Shown here piece after piece: positions 1 through 8,488 of a stretch of DNA of 64,000 nucleotides. The notes beneath the pieces are model-generated. The model was not told the DNA's origin. It saw nothing but the letters and a program-made list of their open reading frames with translations, and did no database searches. How positions within the stretch are numbered: the first letter of the stretch is position 1; the number at the start of each line of letters is the position of its first letter. A program made the position numbers and the translations under genes. Source of the DNA: Pseudomonas monteilii (lineage in GTDB: Bacteria > Pseudomonadota > Gammaproteobacteria > Pseudomonadales > Pseudomonadaceae); contig CP013997.1 in the NCBI GenBank assembly GCA_001534745.1, positions 1 to 64,000 on the forward strand, written 5' to 3'.

Positions 1-92
1 CGTTGCAGTTGCTGTCGTACTACGTGGCGGTGTTGAAGGGAACGGATGTGGATCAGCCGCGGAATCTGGCGAAGTCGGTGACGGTGGAGTGA
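1..92 (+). CDS. glmS: Glucosamine--fructose-6-phosphate aminotransferase (isomerizing), C-terminal end only
   Basis: The window opens in the last 29 codons of glmS. The frame starting at base 3 ends in KGTDVDQPRNLAKSVTVE followed by TGA at 90-92, the conserved C-terminus of GlmS (SIS/isomerase domain). GlmS makes glucosamine-6-phosphate from fructose-6-phosphate and glutamine, the first committed step toward UDP-GlcNAc for peptidoglycan and LPS. The rest of the gene lies outside the window. This 3' end is also the sequence recognised by Tn7-family target selectors (see attTn7). Confidence 0.95.
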   Translation, partial: LQLLSYYVAVLKGTDVDQPRNLAKSVTVE

Positions 93-121
93 GTGCTGAC
101 TGCTTTGAATAGGAAGGCGGT
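60..121 (+). other. attTn7: Predicted attTn7 target (glmS 3' end and downstream insertion point)
   Basis: In Pseudomonas, TnsD binds the conserved end of glmS and Tn7 inserts about 25 bp after the stop codon, which here is near 115-120. The glmS end is intact. No recognisable Tn7 end sequence follows, so the site looks unoccupied by Tn7 itself, although an accessory gene sits just beyond. Position is inferred from known attTn7 geometry. Confidence 0.6.
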
Positions 122-170
122 TTTCTAGGCATTAAGACTGCCGCCTTGCAATGAAGGTTGCTGCTGACGA

Positions 171-195
171 AGGGAGCCAAATGGGCTCCCTTTTT
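171..195 (+). terminator. Rho-independent terminator of glmS
   Basis: GGGAGCC (172-178), loop, GGCTCCC (184-190), then TTTTT. A 7-bp GC-rich stem followed by a U-tract, 80 bp after the glmS stop. Confidence 0.9.
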
Positions 196-293
196 CGTTA
201 TGCTTTTGCTGTCAGCTTTCTCGCCTACCGCAGCGCTGATTTAACGCTCATCTGCGCCCCTGCAGATGTACGCCGGTAAATCGTTCGTTTCCT

Positions 294-1240
294 GTGAAAG
301 ACATAATATCTGAAGATTTTTTAAGAAAATCGACTGGGGCCAGCTTACGCGTGTCGCATCGTTTGGCTCAGGTTTACTTGCGCGTGCCTGGGTGGGGGCT
401 GTTACCGGCGCATTGACTCCCTTCCTGGTGGTTCTAGGCACGGGTAGGCTAATAACCGTACAGAAATTTGCGGCGAGCAAAGGGTATGATGAAGAAGCAG
501 AAGAATGGTTAGACAACGACATTGACGAGGTCATGGATGAAATGACTAACTTGTATAATCCCGATCCTGTCTCAGTAAAGAAAGGACCACTGGCAGTTGT
601 CGCTTTTGCCCTGCTTTCAGGTCTTCTAGGGCCTATAAACTTTCCGGAGAGTGAGTGGCTCTATGGCGTTTTTTCAATAGCGCTGCTGGTTCTTTTAGTG
701 TATCTAACCTACAAGTGTGAGCGATTTACGGTATACGCCTTGAGTCTATCAATTGTCGGTATAGGGTCAATCGCTTTTGCAGCGTCTGGACTTGCTTATA
801 TAATTGCTTTTGACGATTTGAATCAGTCAAGAGGTGAGGCCGCAACAGTAGGGTTTTTGATGTTGCTGGCAGTGGTAGGGTTTTATGCCTTGATTTATTT
901 TACACGCGCCAAGTCATTTCCATTTCTGATTTCTGGAAACAGAGTTTCGCCTGTGAAGGTGAGGCCGACACCTATAAGCGCTGGTTTTATTTCCGGTATT
1001 GGCACTTTAGTGTCAGCAGCATTCATTAATTCCGTGATGCCCCTGACGAGTGGGGCTGTGGCTTCAGCAGGACTTTTTCTTGCTTGCATCGCATTGCTGA
1101 TGTATGACCGTGATTCAATCAGAGGACTACGCACTTTGCGCGCCAAGGAGCGTCACATGAGCGAGCCTTTTACGTTCAATAATATTGACGCGATTCGTGA
1201 AGCCCGAGGCCGTTGGCTGCTGGGCAGGTTATTCAAATGA
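294..1240 (+). CDS. Hypothetical multi-pass membrane protein, apparently frameshifted near its start
   Basis: No family is recognised. The long frame is open from base 314 to TGA at 1238-1240. The first standard start in it is GTG 392 without a clear ribosome-binding site, but protein-like sequence (IDWGQLTRVASF) continues upstream of 392. A second frame begins at GTG 294 (MKDIISEDFL) and runs over a T6 tract at 317-322. A -1 shift there, or one missing T, joins the two frames into MKDIISEDFLKKIDWGQL and onward, about 315 residues. About six hydrophobic segments alternate with an acidic loop (EEAEEWLDNDIDEVMDEM). AT content is clearly higher than in the neighbours and the gene sits just past attTn7, so it was probably acquired. 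It may be a pseudogene, a phase-variable gene or a recoded gene. Confidence 0.6.
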
Positions 1241-1664
1241 TCAGTTGTGCAAACGATGCCTTCGTTTAGCAGACCGTGGGCAGTCATGCAGTTGGCCGCA
1301 TGACTCACGACGCATGCACCGGCTCAAGAGCGGTTGAGGCAATGAATATTTTATCGCTATCGACCTCACAGAGTAGATGCCTGTTCACCCAGTCCATGCG
1401 ACCTGCTGTCTGGTAAAGGAGTAGATACAGGAGCAGTTCTGAAGCCCATGGCGTCATTGTGAACGTGCATGATGTGCGCAACGCCTTGGTGCTGCGATGA
1501 CGTCAGACGATAACCGGGGAACCGGACCTGAGCCTGGTCACATTTTTCTTGCCATAGCCTGAGCCAATTGCTGGCCTATCCGACGTCAGGCCATGGCTGT
1601 CCATCACTTGCCAGCGCCTTGCCCATGGCGACTTCCTGAAAGGTCGGCCACATCAATTACCCAT
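1241..1664. other. Gene-poor stretch after the accessory gene
   Basis: No convincing gene. A perfect 8-bp inverted repeat lies at 1282-1289/1298-1305 (AGTCATGC/GCATGACT), without a U-tract. A 50-codon minus-strand frame (1305-1457, ATG to TGA) has a protein-like composition but no recognised family or clear ribosome-binding site. It could be a remnant of acquired DNA. Confidence 0.4.
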
Positions 1665-1688
1665 AAAAAAGCCCCGGTCTCCCGGGGC
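1665..1688 (-). terminator. Rho-independent terminator of the gudP-like gene
   Basis: GCCCCGG (1671-1677), loop tctc, CCGGGGC (1682-1688). Read on the minus strand the stem is followed by six U. It lies 22 bp past the transporter stop. Confidence 0.9.
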
Positions 1689-1709
1689 TTCTGTTGCCAA
1701 GGCGTCTGC

Positions 1710-3053
1710 CTACGCCTGCTCGATACGCTCGAAGCGCCGGGCCAGCAACAGGTAAGCGAAGATTCCCAGCACGCCATGGGCGGCCACGAACCACAATGCG
1801 TTGTTGAACGAACCAGTGCTGGCCACCACGTAGCCGATCACCAGGGGCGTGATGATGCCGGCGATGTTGCCGATGCCGTTGAACACCCCACCGCACAAAC
1901 CCACCATCTTCTTCGGTGCCACGTCCGACAACACGGCCCAGCCCACCGCCGAGAGGCCCTTGCCGAAGAAGGCCAGGGTCATCAGTGCAATGACCGCCAC
2001 GTTGCTATCGGCGTAGTTGGCCAGCACCAGTGTCGTAGACAGGGCCATGCCGATCACGAAGGGCGTCTTGCGCGCTTTCGAAGGGTGGACGCCGCGGCGG
2101 ATCAGCCAGTCGGACAGGAAGCCACCGAGAATGCCCCCGGTAAACCCGCAGATGGCCGGCAGCGCGGCGACCCAGCCGGCTTCCATGAGCGTCATGCCAC
2201 GGCCCTTGATCAGGTAGATCGGAAACCAGGTGATGAAGAAATAGGTGAGCGCGGTGATGCAGTACTGGCCCAGGTAGACGGCCCACAGGTTGCGGCTGGT
2301 GAACAGCTGCGCCACTTCGGCGCGGGTGGGTTTGCTTTTGGCCTGCTTGCGCTCCCGTTCCAGGTCCACCAGTGCGCCGCCCTCGCGCATGTAGTCGAGT
2401 TCTTCACGGCTGAGCCCCGGCGCGCTGTGCGGCTCGTGGTAGAGCCGAAACCAGACGACGCTCAGCAGCAGGCCGAGCACGCCCATCCAGACGAACACCT
2501 GCTCCCAGCTCAAGGTATGGGTCATCCAGGCCATCAAGGGGGCGAACACCACGACGGCCATGTACTGCGCCGAGTTGAACAGCGCCGAGGCCGTGCCGCG
2601 CTCGCGTGTCGGGAACCAGCAGCTGACGATGCGGGAGTTGGCAGGAAATGCCGGCGACTCCACCAGGCCCAGCATGAAGCGCATGGAAAACAGGGCGACC
2701 GCCGCCGAGGCGCCGGCCAAGCCCATCCATCCCACCGTCCCTTGCAGCAGCGTGAATAGCGACCAGAGGATCAGGCTGATGCCATACACCCGCCGGGCAC
2801 CGAAGCGGTCGAGCAACCAGCCACCGGGGATCTGACCCAGCGCATAGGCCCAGGCGAACGCCGAAAAGATCATGCCCAGCATGACCGGGTCGAGCCCCAG
2901 GTCCTTCAGCACTTCGGTGCCGGTGATCGACAGGGTGGCGCGGTCGGCGTAGTTGATGACGGTGATGACGAAAATCAGCGCCAAAACCGTGAAGCGGTGG
3001 CGGCCGGGCACGGCCATGGCCTGCGGTGTGACTGCAGCGGCTTTGCTGTTCAT
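1710..3053 (-). CDS. gudP: MFS transporter, GudP-like D-glucarate/galactarate permease
   Basis: A 447-residue inner-membrane proton symporter of the MFS anion:cation symporter (ACS) family, expected to import aldarates. It follows E. coli GudP closely: NYADRATLS in helix 1, GQIPGGWLLDRFGARRVYG between helices 2 and 3, SPAFPANSR, FNSAQYMAVVVFAPLMAW, and QYCITALTYFFITWFP in the second half. The start was set at ATG 3053 (MNSKAAAV), which has AGAGG upstream. The frame is open further 5' but that part does not look like MFS sequence. It lies downstream of a 2-hydroxyacid dehydrogenase on the same strand, probably in one transcript. An AAGAACAA motif in the leader suggests Crc/Hfq control. Substrate is inferred from homology and from nearby gudD. 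Confidence 0.85.
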   Translation of the reverse strand: MNSKAAAVTPQAMAVPGRHRFTVLALIFVITVINYADRATLSITGTEVLKDLGLDPVMLGMIFSAFAWAYALGQIPGGWLLDRFGARRVYGISLILWSLFTLLQGTVGWMGLAGASAAVALFSMRFMLGLVESPAFPANSRIVSCWFPTRERGTASALFNSAQYMAVVVFAPLMAWMTHTLSWEQVFVWMGVLGLLLSVVWFRLYHEPHSAPGLSREELDYMREGGALVDLERERKQAKSKPTRAEVAQLFTSRNLWAVYLGQYCITALTYFFITWFPIYLIKGRGMTLMEAGWVAALPAICGFTGGILGGFLSDWLIRRGVHPSKARKTPFVIGMALSTTLVLANYADSNVAVIALMTLAFFGKGLSAVGWAVLSDVAPKKMVGLCGGVFNGIGNIAGIITPLVIGYVVASTGSFNNALWFVAAHGVLGIFAYLLLARRFERIEQA

Positions 3054-3082
3054 GGAGACCCTCTTGCTTCTCGGGGAAGCGA

Positions 3083-3090
3083 TTGTTCTT
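3083..3090 (-). promoter_or_regulatory. Candidate Crc/Hfq catabolite-repression motif before the gudP-like gene
   Basis: On the minus strand these bases read AAGAACAA, fitting the AAnAAnAA motif bound by Hfq/Crc in Pseudomonas. The motif is about 30 nt upstream of the ATG, a little farther than most characterised sites. Confidence 0.4.
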
Positions 3091-3126
3091 GTGGACAGAA
3101 GGTGGGGCGGGCAATGAAGGCGAGCG

Positions 3127-4104
3127 TTATCGTCGGTGGGCGAGGGAAGGAGGGGAGACACGATCGGGCGGCAACTCGCCCCGGAAGCAGGCTGCGAGGT
3201 TGTTCAGCACCTTCCCACCCATTTCGAGCCGGGTTTGCAGGGTGGCGCTGCCGCGATGAGGCTGCAGGGTGACCTGGTCGAGTCCGCACAAGGCTTCAGG
3301 CACATGGGGTTCATCGACGAACACGTCCAGCCCGGCACCGGCGATGCGTCGCTCACGCAAGGCGTCGACCAGCGCGGCTTCATCCACCAGCTTGCCGCGT
3401 GCCACGTTGATCAGGTAACCCTCAGGCCCCAACGCGTCGAGCACGTCGGCATCCACCAGCACGTCCCCACCGTCGGCAGAGGCGGCCACCACCAGTACGT
3501 CCACGCTACGTGCCAGCTCGACCCGGTCGGCCACGTAGCGGTAGCCACAGTCAGGCTGTTCTTGGCGTCCGTGGTAGGCGATGTGCATGTCGAACGCCGC
3601 CGCTCGCCGCGCGATCGCCTTGCCGACCTGCCCAAGCCCCAGGATGCCCAGTGAACTGCCGCTGACCTTGCGCGCCAAGGCGGGGTTGGCCGTGCGCCAA
3701 CGTCCCTCGCGCACCCAACGCTCGCCCTCGCCGAGACGGCGCAGTGTGCTGATGATCAGCCCCATGGCCAGGTCGGCGACGTCATCGGTGAGCACGCCAG
3801 GCGTGGTGGTGACTTCGATGCCTCGGCTGGCCGCGTAGGACAGGTCGACGGCGTCGGTGCCAATGCCACTGATGGCAATGATGTCCAGCGCCGGCAACTG
3901 GTCGATCAGCGTGTTCGACAGGCCCTTGGCGCCGCCTGTGACGACCCCACGGATACGCGGGCCGACGTCGTTCAGAAACGCCTGTGGGTCGGCGTGCAGA
4001 TAGAGGCGATGGACGTGGTAAAGGCTGACCAGCTGTGCATCGATGGCATCGGGTACCGGTTGAGTCAGTAGCACGTCGATGCGTGTGGCGTTGTCGTGAT
4101 TCAT
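3127..4104 (-). CDS. D-isomer specific 2-hydroxyacid dehydrogenase
   Basis: A 325-residue cytoplasmic NAD(P)-dependent dehydrogenase of the D-2-hydroxyacid/glyoxylate-hydroxypyruvate reductase family. The Rossmann motif GLGQVG is at residues 156-161. The catalytic triad of the family is present: Arg236 (NVARGKLVD), Glu265 (VDEP) and His283 (QPHRGSAT). It ends 73 bp before the gudP-like transporter on the same strand and is divergent from a LysR regulator, so it probably forms a two-gene unit controlled by that regulator. It may act on a 2-keto or 2-hydroxy acid brought in by the transporter, such as hydroxypyruvate, tartronate or 2-ketogluconate. The exact substrate cannot be read from sequence. 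Confidence 0.9.
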   Translation of the reverse strand: MNHDNATRIDVLLTQPVPDAIDAQLVSLYHVHRLYLHADPQAFLNDVGPRIRGVVTGGAKGLSNTLIDQLPALDIIAISGIGTDAVDLSYAASRGIEVTTTPGVLTDDVADLAMGLIISTLRRLGEGERWVREGRWRTANPALARKVSGSSLGILGLGQVGKAIARRAAAFDMHIAYHGRQEQPDCGYRYVADRVELARSVDVLVVAASADGGDVLVDADVLDALGPEGYLINVARGKLVDEAALVDALRERRIAGAGLDVFVDEPHVPEALCGLDQVTLQPHRGSATLQTRLEMGGKVLNNLAACFRGELPPDRVSPPSLAHRR

Positions 4105-4202
4105 CGTCGAGGCCTGGCGGTTCGGGGTATGACGTGATCCTAGGCCGGCAAGTGATACGGGTCTAATATAGATCGCGGATCGAATAATTCAGGATTTGAA
4201 TC

Positions 4203-5090
4203 ATGGAGCTGCACCAGTTGCGCTGTTTCGTTGCGGTCGCCGAGGAGCTGCACTTTGGTCGGGCGGCCGTTCGCCTGCACATGACGCAACCCCCCTTGAG
4301 CCGGCAAATCCAGTTGCTGGAGCATTCGCTTGGGGTGCTGTTGCTCGAGCGCAACAATCGCCACGCGCGACTTACGCTGGCGGGGCAGGGCTTTCTCGAA
4401 GACGCACGGCGAATTCTTCAGATCGCCGAGACCGCCAGTCAGTCGGCTCGACGCATTGCCCATGGCGACGCTGGCCGATTGACGCTGGGCTTCACCGCAG
4501 TCGGTGCCTACAGCATGATTCCGCGTCTACTGGTACACGCCGGTCAGACCTTGCCGGACATCGAGCTGATCCTCAGCGAGCGCATCTCTGCGACCCAGGT
4601 GCACGACCTCGAGACCGGCCTGATCGATGTAGGGTTGGTGCGTCAGGTGCTGCCCAGTGTCCGGGTGGAATACCTGCCGATCCACCAAGAGCCCTTCGTG
4701 GCCGCTCTGCCTGCCGCGCATGCCTTGAGCGCCCGCGAGCGGCTCAGGCCGACCGACTTTCACCAGCAGCCGTTCGTGATGTACAGCGCCAGCGAAGGTC
4801 GCTACTTCCATGACCGGATCGCCAACCTGTTCGCCCGTCACGAAGTGCAACCGCGCTACCTGCATCAGCTGGGGCAGACGCACTCGATACTGGGCCTGGT
4901 CAACGTGGGGCTGGGCTGTGCGGTGGTGCCCGCTTCGGCGCAGGCCTTGCGCCTGGAACAGGTGGTGTTCAAGCCCTTGGTGGGGACCGATCAACAGGCG
5001 GAGATCTTTCTTGCCTATTGCCCGGACAACACCAATCCGGTGCTGAAGGCATTCGTGGCGATGGCGCGAGCCTTTTTCGGCTCGGATTGA
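4203..5090 (+). CDS. LysR-family transcriptional regulator
   Basis: 295 residues. The N-terminal winged helix-turn-helix starts MELHQLRCFVAVAEELHFGRAA and includes the recognition helix TQPPLSRQIQLLE; an effector-binding domain follows (about residues 90-290). It is divergent from the dehydrogenase/gudP-like pair across a 98-bp gap, the usual LysR arrangement, so it probably controls that pair. The gap holds an imperfect GATCGCGGATC and a perfect 15-bp palindrome ATTCAGGATTTGAAT (4187-4201) ending one base before the ATG, so the protein could repress its own transcription. The ribosome-binding site is weak. The inducer is unknown. Confidence 0.9.
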   Translation: MELHQLRCFVAVAEELHFGRAAVRLHMTQPPLSRQIQLLEHSLGVLLLERNNRHARLTLAGQGFLEDARRILQIAETASQSARRIAHGDAGRLTLGFTAVGAYSMIPRLLVHAGQTLPDIELILSERISATQVHDLETGLIDVGLVRQVLPSVRVEYLPIHQEPFVAALPAAHALSARERLRPTDFHQQPFVMYSASEGRYFHDRIANLFARHEVQPRYLHQLGQTHSILGLVNVGLGCAVVPASAQALRLEQVVFKPLVGTDQQAEIFLAYCPDNTNPVLKAFVAMARAFFGSD

Positions 5091-5505
5091 GCGATTCTCG
5101 ACTGGCCGACGTCTTCCTGTGTGTGGGCTTGCCGGCGATGCAGGCGGTGACGGACCGGCCGCTATCGCGGGCAAGCCCGCTCCCACAAGCTGCTTGCGCA
5201 GCCATGACTACATTGATGGCTGCAGAGGTCTGGGTGGGAGCTGGCTTGCCAGCGATAAGGCCCTGTCAGGCACTGCCTGCATCGCGGGTAAGCCTAAACA
5301 TCAGCCCATGCGATCGGGCATGTGCCGAGTAGAAAAGACAGTTGCTCCCACAAAGGCCTGACGGCCGTTCTCACTAGGGGGTCGTCATGGGTGTAGGGCT
5401 GCATCGCTGATCTGACAGACAGCCCTTGGACGCATCAGTCGTGTCGACGAGCGTCCGTGCAGAGGAGCGCCTCCATCTGCTCGGCGCATCGCTTCAGACC
5501 GGCGC
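5091..5505. repeat. Intergenic REP cluster (two inverted pairs)
   Basis: 415 bp with no gene. It contains P. putida-type REP units: a degenerate copy at 5122-5143, an inverted good copy at 5162-5186 (core CGCGGGCAAGCCCGCTCCCA), and a second, more decayed pair near 5231-5258 and 5278-5296. The remainder to 5505 shows nothing recognisable. Confidence 0.8.
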
Positions 5506-6861
5506 TCAGCGAACCAGACAAGGTCGCTTGTTATCGAACGTCCACCCCGGGATCAGATACTGCATCGCCACACCGTCATCCCGAGCCCCCAGCCCCATGC
5601 GGCGGTAGCACTCGTGGGCCAGCGCCAACTGGTCCTCGTCCAGTTCGACCCCCAGGCCCGGACGCTCCGGCACGCGCACGTGACCTTCGACGATGCGCAG
5701 GGGCTCGCGGGTCAGGCGCTGGCCGTCCTGCCAGATCCAGTGGGTGTCGATGGCGGTGATGTCCCCGGGCGCTGCGGCAGCGACCTGGGTGAACATCGCC
5801 AGCGAGATGTCGAAATGGTTATTCGAGTGCGAGCCCCAGGTCAGGCCCCAGTCATTGCACATCTGCGCGACCCGGACCGAGCCTTGCAAGGTCCAGAAGT
5901 GAGGATCGGCCAAGGGAATGTCCACCGCCTGGGACTGGATCGCATGGCCCATCTGCCGCCAGTCGGTGGCAATCATGTTGGTGGCGGTCGGCAGGCCGGT
6001 GGCTCGGCGGAATTCAGCCATCACCTCGCGACCTGAATAGCCGTTTTCGGCGCCGCAGGGGTCTTCGGCATAAGCCAGCACGGCGTGCTTGTCGCGACAC
6101 AGCCTGATGGCTTCTTCCAGGGACCACGCCCCGTTGGGGTCCAGGGTGATGCGAGCTTCGGGGAAGCGCTCGGCCAGGGCAGTCACCGCCTCCATCTCCT
6201 CTTCGCCCCGTAGCACACCGCCTTTGAGCTTGAAGTCGCTGAAGCCGTAGCGTTGCTTGGCCGCCTCGGCCAGACGCACCACGGCTTCCGGCGTCAGGGC
6301 CTTCTCATGGCGCAGGCGGAACCAGTCGTCCTCGGCTTCGCGTTCGTGGCGGTAGGGCAGGTCGGTCTGCTGGCGGTCGCCAATGTAGAACAGGTAACCG
6401 AGCATCTTCACCGCGTCGCGCTGCTGCCCTTCGCCGAGCAACGCCGCCATGGGAACGGCAAGGTGCTGGCCGAGCAGGTCGAGCAAGGCCGACTCGATGG
6501 CCGTCACCGCGTGCACGGTGATGCGCAGGTCAAAGGTCTGCAGGCCTCGACCAGCGGCGTCGCGGTTGGCGAAGGTCTGGCGCATGGCGTTGAGCACGCG
6601 CTGATAATGGCCAATGGGCTGGCCCACCACCAGGCTTCGGGCGTCTTCCAGGGTCTGGCGAATCTTCTCGCCGCCGGGCACTTCGCCCAGGCCGGTATGG
6701 CCGGCACTGTCGCGTACCACCACCACGTTGCGGGTGAAGTAGGGGCCATGCCCGCCGCTGAGGTTGAGCAGCATGCTGTCATGGCCTGCCACGGGGATCA
6801 CGCGCAGGTCGGTGACCACGGGCGTGTGGGTGTGAAGCGAAGGCGTCGTCTGCATGTTCAT
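5506..6861 (-). CDS. gudD: D-glucarate dehydratase
   Basis: A 451-residue member of the enolase superfamily (mandelate racemase/glucarate dehydratase group) that dehydrates D-glucarate to 5-keto-4-deoxy-D-glucarate. Visible active-site elements in order: the KLK motif at 211-213, the metal-ligand region DPNGAW (Asp241, Asn243), Glu266 in YAEDP, Asn295 in TATNM, and the general base His345 in GSHSNNHFD. Length is normal (E. coli GudD is about 446). The gene starts 19 bp after the MFS gene on the same strand, so the two form an operon. The next pathway enzymes (5-keto-4-deoxyglucarate dehydratase and ketoglutarate semialdehyde dehydrogenase) are not in the window and must be elsewhere. Confidence 0.95.
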   Translation of the reverse strand: MNMQTTPSLHTHTPVVTDLRVIPVAGHDSMLLNLSGGHGPYFTRNVVVVRDSAGHTGLGEVPGGEKIRQTLEDARSLVVGQPIGHYQRVLNAMRQTFANRDAAGRGLQTFDLRITVHAVTAIESALLDLLGQHLAVPMAALLGEGQQRDAVKMLGYLFYIGDRQQTDLPYRHEREAEDDWFRLRHEKALTPEAVVRLAEAAKQRYGFSDFKLKGGVLRGEEEMEAVTALAERFPEARITLDPNGAWSLEEAIRLCRDKHAVLAYAEDPCGAENGYSGREVMAEFRRATGLPTATNMIATDWRQMGHAIQSQAVDIPLADPHFWTLQGSVRVAQMCNDWGLTWGSHSNNHFDISLAMFTQVAAAAPGDITAIDTHWIWQDGQRLTREPLRIVEGHVRVPERPGLGVELDEDQLALAHECYRRMGLGARDDGVAMQYLIPGWTFDNKRPCLVR

Positions 6862-6880
6862 GGGAAGTGTCTCGCTGTCG

Positions 6881-8233
6881 TCAGTGGGTCTGGCTCAGGG
6901 TTGAAGGCGTCGTGTGGTCGGAGGAGGGGACGTTTCCAGGGCGCAGGCGGACGAAGAACACGGCGATCGCCGCCAGTACCGACGTCACGGCCAGGGCGTA
7001 GAGCCCGCCTTGGATCGACCCTGTCTGTTGTTCCAGCAGGCCGAAGGTCGTGGGCGCAACGAAGCCGCCGAGGTTGCCTACCGAGTTGATCAGGGCGATC
7101 ACCGCGGCGGCGATACGGGCATCCAGGTAACCCTGGGGAATGGGCCAGAACAGTGACGATGCCGACTTGAAGCCGATGGCCGCGAAGCACACGGCCACGA
7201 AGGCGAATACGGGGCCGCCGGTGGTGGACATGAACATGCCGATGGCGGCGATCACCAGGGCACCGGCCACCCAGGCCTGCTGGAACTTCCAGCGAGCGGA
7301 GCCGGCGGCGAAGGCATACATGGCCAGGATCGAGATCAGCCAAGGGATCGAGTTGAAGAAGCCGACCTGTAGATCGTTCAGGTCGCCCATGCGCTTGATG
7401 ATGCTGGGCAGCCAGAAGGTCGCTGCATAGATGGTCAGTTGAATGCAGAAGTAGATCAGGCAGAACAGCACGATCTGTCGATCCTTGAGCAGACTCCAGG
7501 CCGACAGCTTCACGGCACCGGTGACTTCGCGTGCCCGTTGCTCCTGCTCGATGGTGCCGGCCAGTGCATCCTGTTCGGCTGCGCTCAGCCATTTGGCGTC
7601 GTGCGGCTTGGAATCCAGCCAGAAGAACACGAAGAAGCACAATACGATCGAGGCCATGCCTTCGATGAACAGCATCCATTGCCAACCATGCAGGCCAAGG
7701 CCCTGGATCTGCATCAGCGCACCGGCCAGGGGACCCGAAATCAGCGAGGCCAGCGCTGACCCACTGAGGAAGATGGCGATGGCCTTGCCCCGCTCGGCGG
7801 CAGGTAGCCAGCGGGTGAAGTAGTAGATCACGCCCGGAAAGAAGCCTGCCTCGGCCACACCCAACAGAAAGCGGAGCACATAGAACTGTGTCTCGTTCTG
7901 CACGAAGGCCATGGCCGTGGCCACCAGACCCCAGGTGAACATGATGCGCGTCAACCACAAACGGGCACCGACACGTTGCAGCAGCATGTTCGACGGGACT
8001 TCGAACAGCGCATAGCCGATGAAGAACAGCCCGGCCCCGAATCCATAGGCGGCCGCACTGATGCCAAGATCGCTTTCCAGGTGCGGGCGGACGAAGCCGA
8101 TGTTGACCCGGTCCAGGTAGTTGACGATGAACATGATGACGAACAGCGGCAGGACGTGGCGCTTGACCTTCGTCACGGCGCTGGCCAGCGCGTCGCCTTC
8201 CTGTCGGGCAGACGGATGGAGGGTATCGTTCAC
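6881..8233 (-). CDS. MFS transporter (tartrate/glucarate-type, ACS family)
   Basis: 450 residues, 12 predicted membrane segments, first gene of the gudD operon. The signature [19 protein letters not shown] with [13 protein letters not shown] is that of anion:cation symporter-type transporters such as TtuB, distinct from the GudP-type permease at 1710-3053. It probably imports D-glucarate or a related dicarboxylic sugar acid for GudD. The start is GTG 8233 (MNDTLHPS), with GGGAGA just upstream; the frame stays open 5' but that part lacks MFS character. The divergent FadR-type gene and two shared operators in the gap point to repression released by a pathway intermediate. A Crc/Hfq motif is in the leader. 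Confidence 0.88.
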   Translation of the reverse strand: MNDTLHPSARQEGDALASAVTKVKRHVLPLFVIMFIVNYLDRVNIGFVRPHLESDLGISAAAYGFGAGLFFIGYALFEVPSNMLLQRVGARLWLTRIMFTWGLVATAMAFVQNETQFYVLRFLLGVAEAGFFPGVIYYFTRWLPAAERGKAIAIFLSGSALASLISGPLAGALMQIQGLGLHGWQWMLFIEGMASIVLCFFVFFWLDSKPHDAKWLSAAEQDALAGTIEQEQRAREVTGAVKLSAWSLLKDRQIVLFCLIYFCIQLTIYAATFWLPSIIKRMGDLNDLQVGFFNSIPWLISILAMYAFAAGSARWKFQQAWVAGALVIAAIGMFMSTTGGPVFAFVAVCFAAIGFKSASSLFWPIPQGYLDARIAAAVIALINSVGNLGGFVAPTTFGLLEQQTGSIQGGLYALAVTSVLAAIAVFFVRLRPGNVPSSDHTTPSTLSQTH

Positions 8234-8251
8234 AGGTGAATCTCCCACTAA

Positions 8252-8259
8252 TTGTTTTT
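8252..8259 (-). promoter_or_regulatory. Candidate Crc/Hfq motif in the gudD-operon leader
   Basis: The minus strand reads AAAAACAA (fits AAnAAnAA), 19 nt upstream of the GTG start at 8233 and close to the GGGAGA ribosome-binding site. This is where Hfq/Crc blocks translation of catabolic transporter mRNAs in Pseudomonas. Confidence 0.5.
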
Positions 8260-8311
8260 GTGCGGGTCGGGTGATCGTTTTTGGACAGAGGCCAGAGCAT
8301 AGGTGCGACAA

Positions 8312-8325
8312 TGTTGTACGACAAG
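8312..8325. promoter_or_regulatory. Operator 1 for the FadR-type regulator (transporter-proximal)
   Basis: TTGT-ACG-ACAA (8314-8324) is a perfect inverted repeat. On the other strand it reads CTTGTCGTACAAC, almost identical to operator 2. It lies 81 bp upstream of the transporter start. Confidence 0.7.
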
Positions 8326-8455
8326 ATGGCAAAGGGCGAAGAGTTCTAAAATACAAGCGAATAAAAACAGATCGTGCTGCTATGTTCTGTATAAAGGCGA
8401 TGAGAGAAAGAGTTGAAGGCCGATCATTCGAGCAAAAAATATTTCGATACGCTAA

Positions 8456-8468
8456 CTTGTCATACAAG
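8456..8468. promoter_or_regulatory. Operator 2 for the FadR-type regulator (regulator-proximal)
   Basis: CTTGTCATACAAG, a perfect 13-bp palindrome of the TnGT-N3-ACnA type bound by FadR-subfamily GntR repressors. It lies 20 bp before the regulator's ATG, so it suggests autoregulation. Confidence 0.75.
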
Positions 8469-8488
8469 CTAACCCCGTTGGTGCAATC

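Noticed and set aside
1..1700. Complete Tn7 or IS element after glmS
   Set aside because: No transposase, no Tn7 end repeats and no target duplication could be seen; only the accessory gene and intergenic sequence.
1593..2759. Long plus-strand open frame (388 codons) across the gudP-like gene
   Set aside because: It is the antisense shadow of the transporter, rich in His/Gln/Arg as expected for reversed high-GC coding sequence, with no family features.
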